64,000 nt of DNA from Mesostigma viride (lineage: Eukaryota > Streptophyta > Mesostigmatophyceae > Mesostigmatales > Mesostigmataceae): assembly GCA_009746045.1 (NCBI GenBank), contig RPFO01000050.1, positions 393,349 to 457,348 on the forward strand, written 5' to 3'. Below the pieces are notes generated by a model, which saw nothing but the letters and a program-made list of their open reading frames with translations, had not been told where the DNA came from and did no database searches. Position numbers and translations under genes: made by a program. Shown here piece after piece: positions 63,868-64,000 of this stretch (position 1 is the first letter of the stretch; each line of letters begins with the position of its first letter).

Positions 63868-64000
63868 GCGTAACCTTAGCGGTGGAAGTAGGCTAGCAGC
63901 CCAACCCCAACTCCTCTGACAGACTTCTATACGGCAATGGACAGCCCTTGTCAAGCCCGATCCAGCTGCAGCATCGAAGTCGCCGAAAGTCCATTTTCCG

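Overview
The window reads as nuclear DNA of a green alga or a close relative. Three things point that way. Three spliced genes have plant-type products: a GYP7/TBC1D15-like Rab-GAP, an ETG1/MCM-binding-protein-like gene and a plastid-type NAD(P)-binding protein. There is an inserted fragment of plastid rpoB. There is a short plant-type (CCCTAAA) telomeric tract. I do not name a genus. Introns are GT-AG, long and full of repeats. All exon joins below were found by eye from splice signals, codon phase and family sequence, not from transcripts.

Region 1 (1-23.2 kb) is a compact island of plus-strand genes that I mostly do not recognise. They include an F-box-like protein, a MYND zinc-finger protein, two close paralogs, and several small proteins that begin with one or two Cys-Cys-Cys-His knuckles. 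They are linked by dozens of copies of the perfect palindrome CCAACGGCCGTTGG, which also forms a 208-bp tandem array (2.3-4.3 kb) and 46-bp arrays (17.3-17.9 and 19.2-19.7 kb). From 11.9 to 23.1 kb the pieces assemble into one five-exon gene of about 1,590 residues. Its intron 2 carries a 4.3-kb TTGTCC hexamer array, and the palindrome arrays sit in introns 2 and 3. Nearly all reading-frame breaks in the island fall in runs of G and shift the frame as one missing G would. A plastid rpoB fragment lies at 10.9-11.3 kb.

Region 2 (23.2-34.5 kb) has a repeat-rich spacer and then a five-exon plus-strand gene for a plastid-targeted Rossmann (atypical SDR) protein of about 366 residues. Its introns contain tandem arrays that begin or end exactly at the splice junctions and are built from copies of the junctions. 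One intron also holds about 17 near-identical 71-bp units.

Region 3 (34.5-48.5 kb) is a nest of mobile elements. It contains two families of non-LTR retrotransposon with several copies meeting tail to tail, a solo ORF1-like gene, and a 1.5-kb non-autonomous hAT-type element with intact terminal repeats and an 8-bp target duplication. It also holds dispersed repeats with a CACGTGAC stem-loop beside TTAAT-type tracts.

Region 4 (49.1-64 kb) holds a 13-exon minus-strand TBC Rab-GAP gene (1,233 residues predicted). It is head to head with the 5' end of an MCM-binding protein (ETG1/MCMBP-like) gene that runs off the window.
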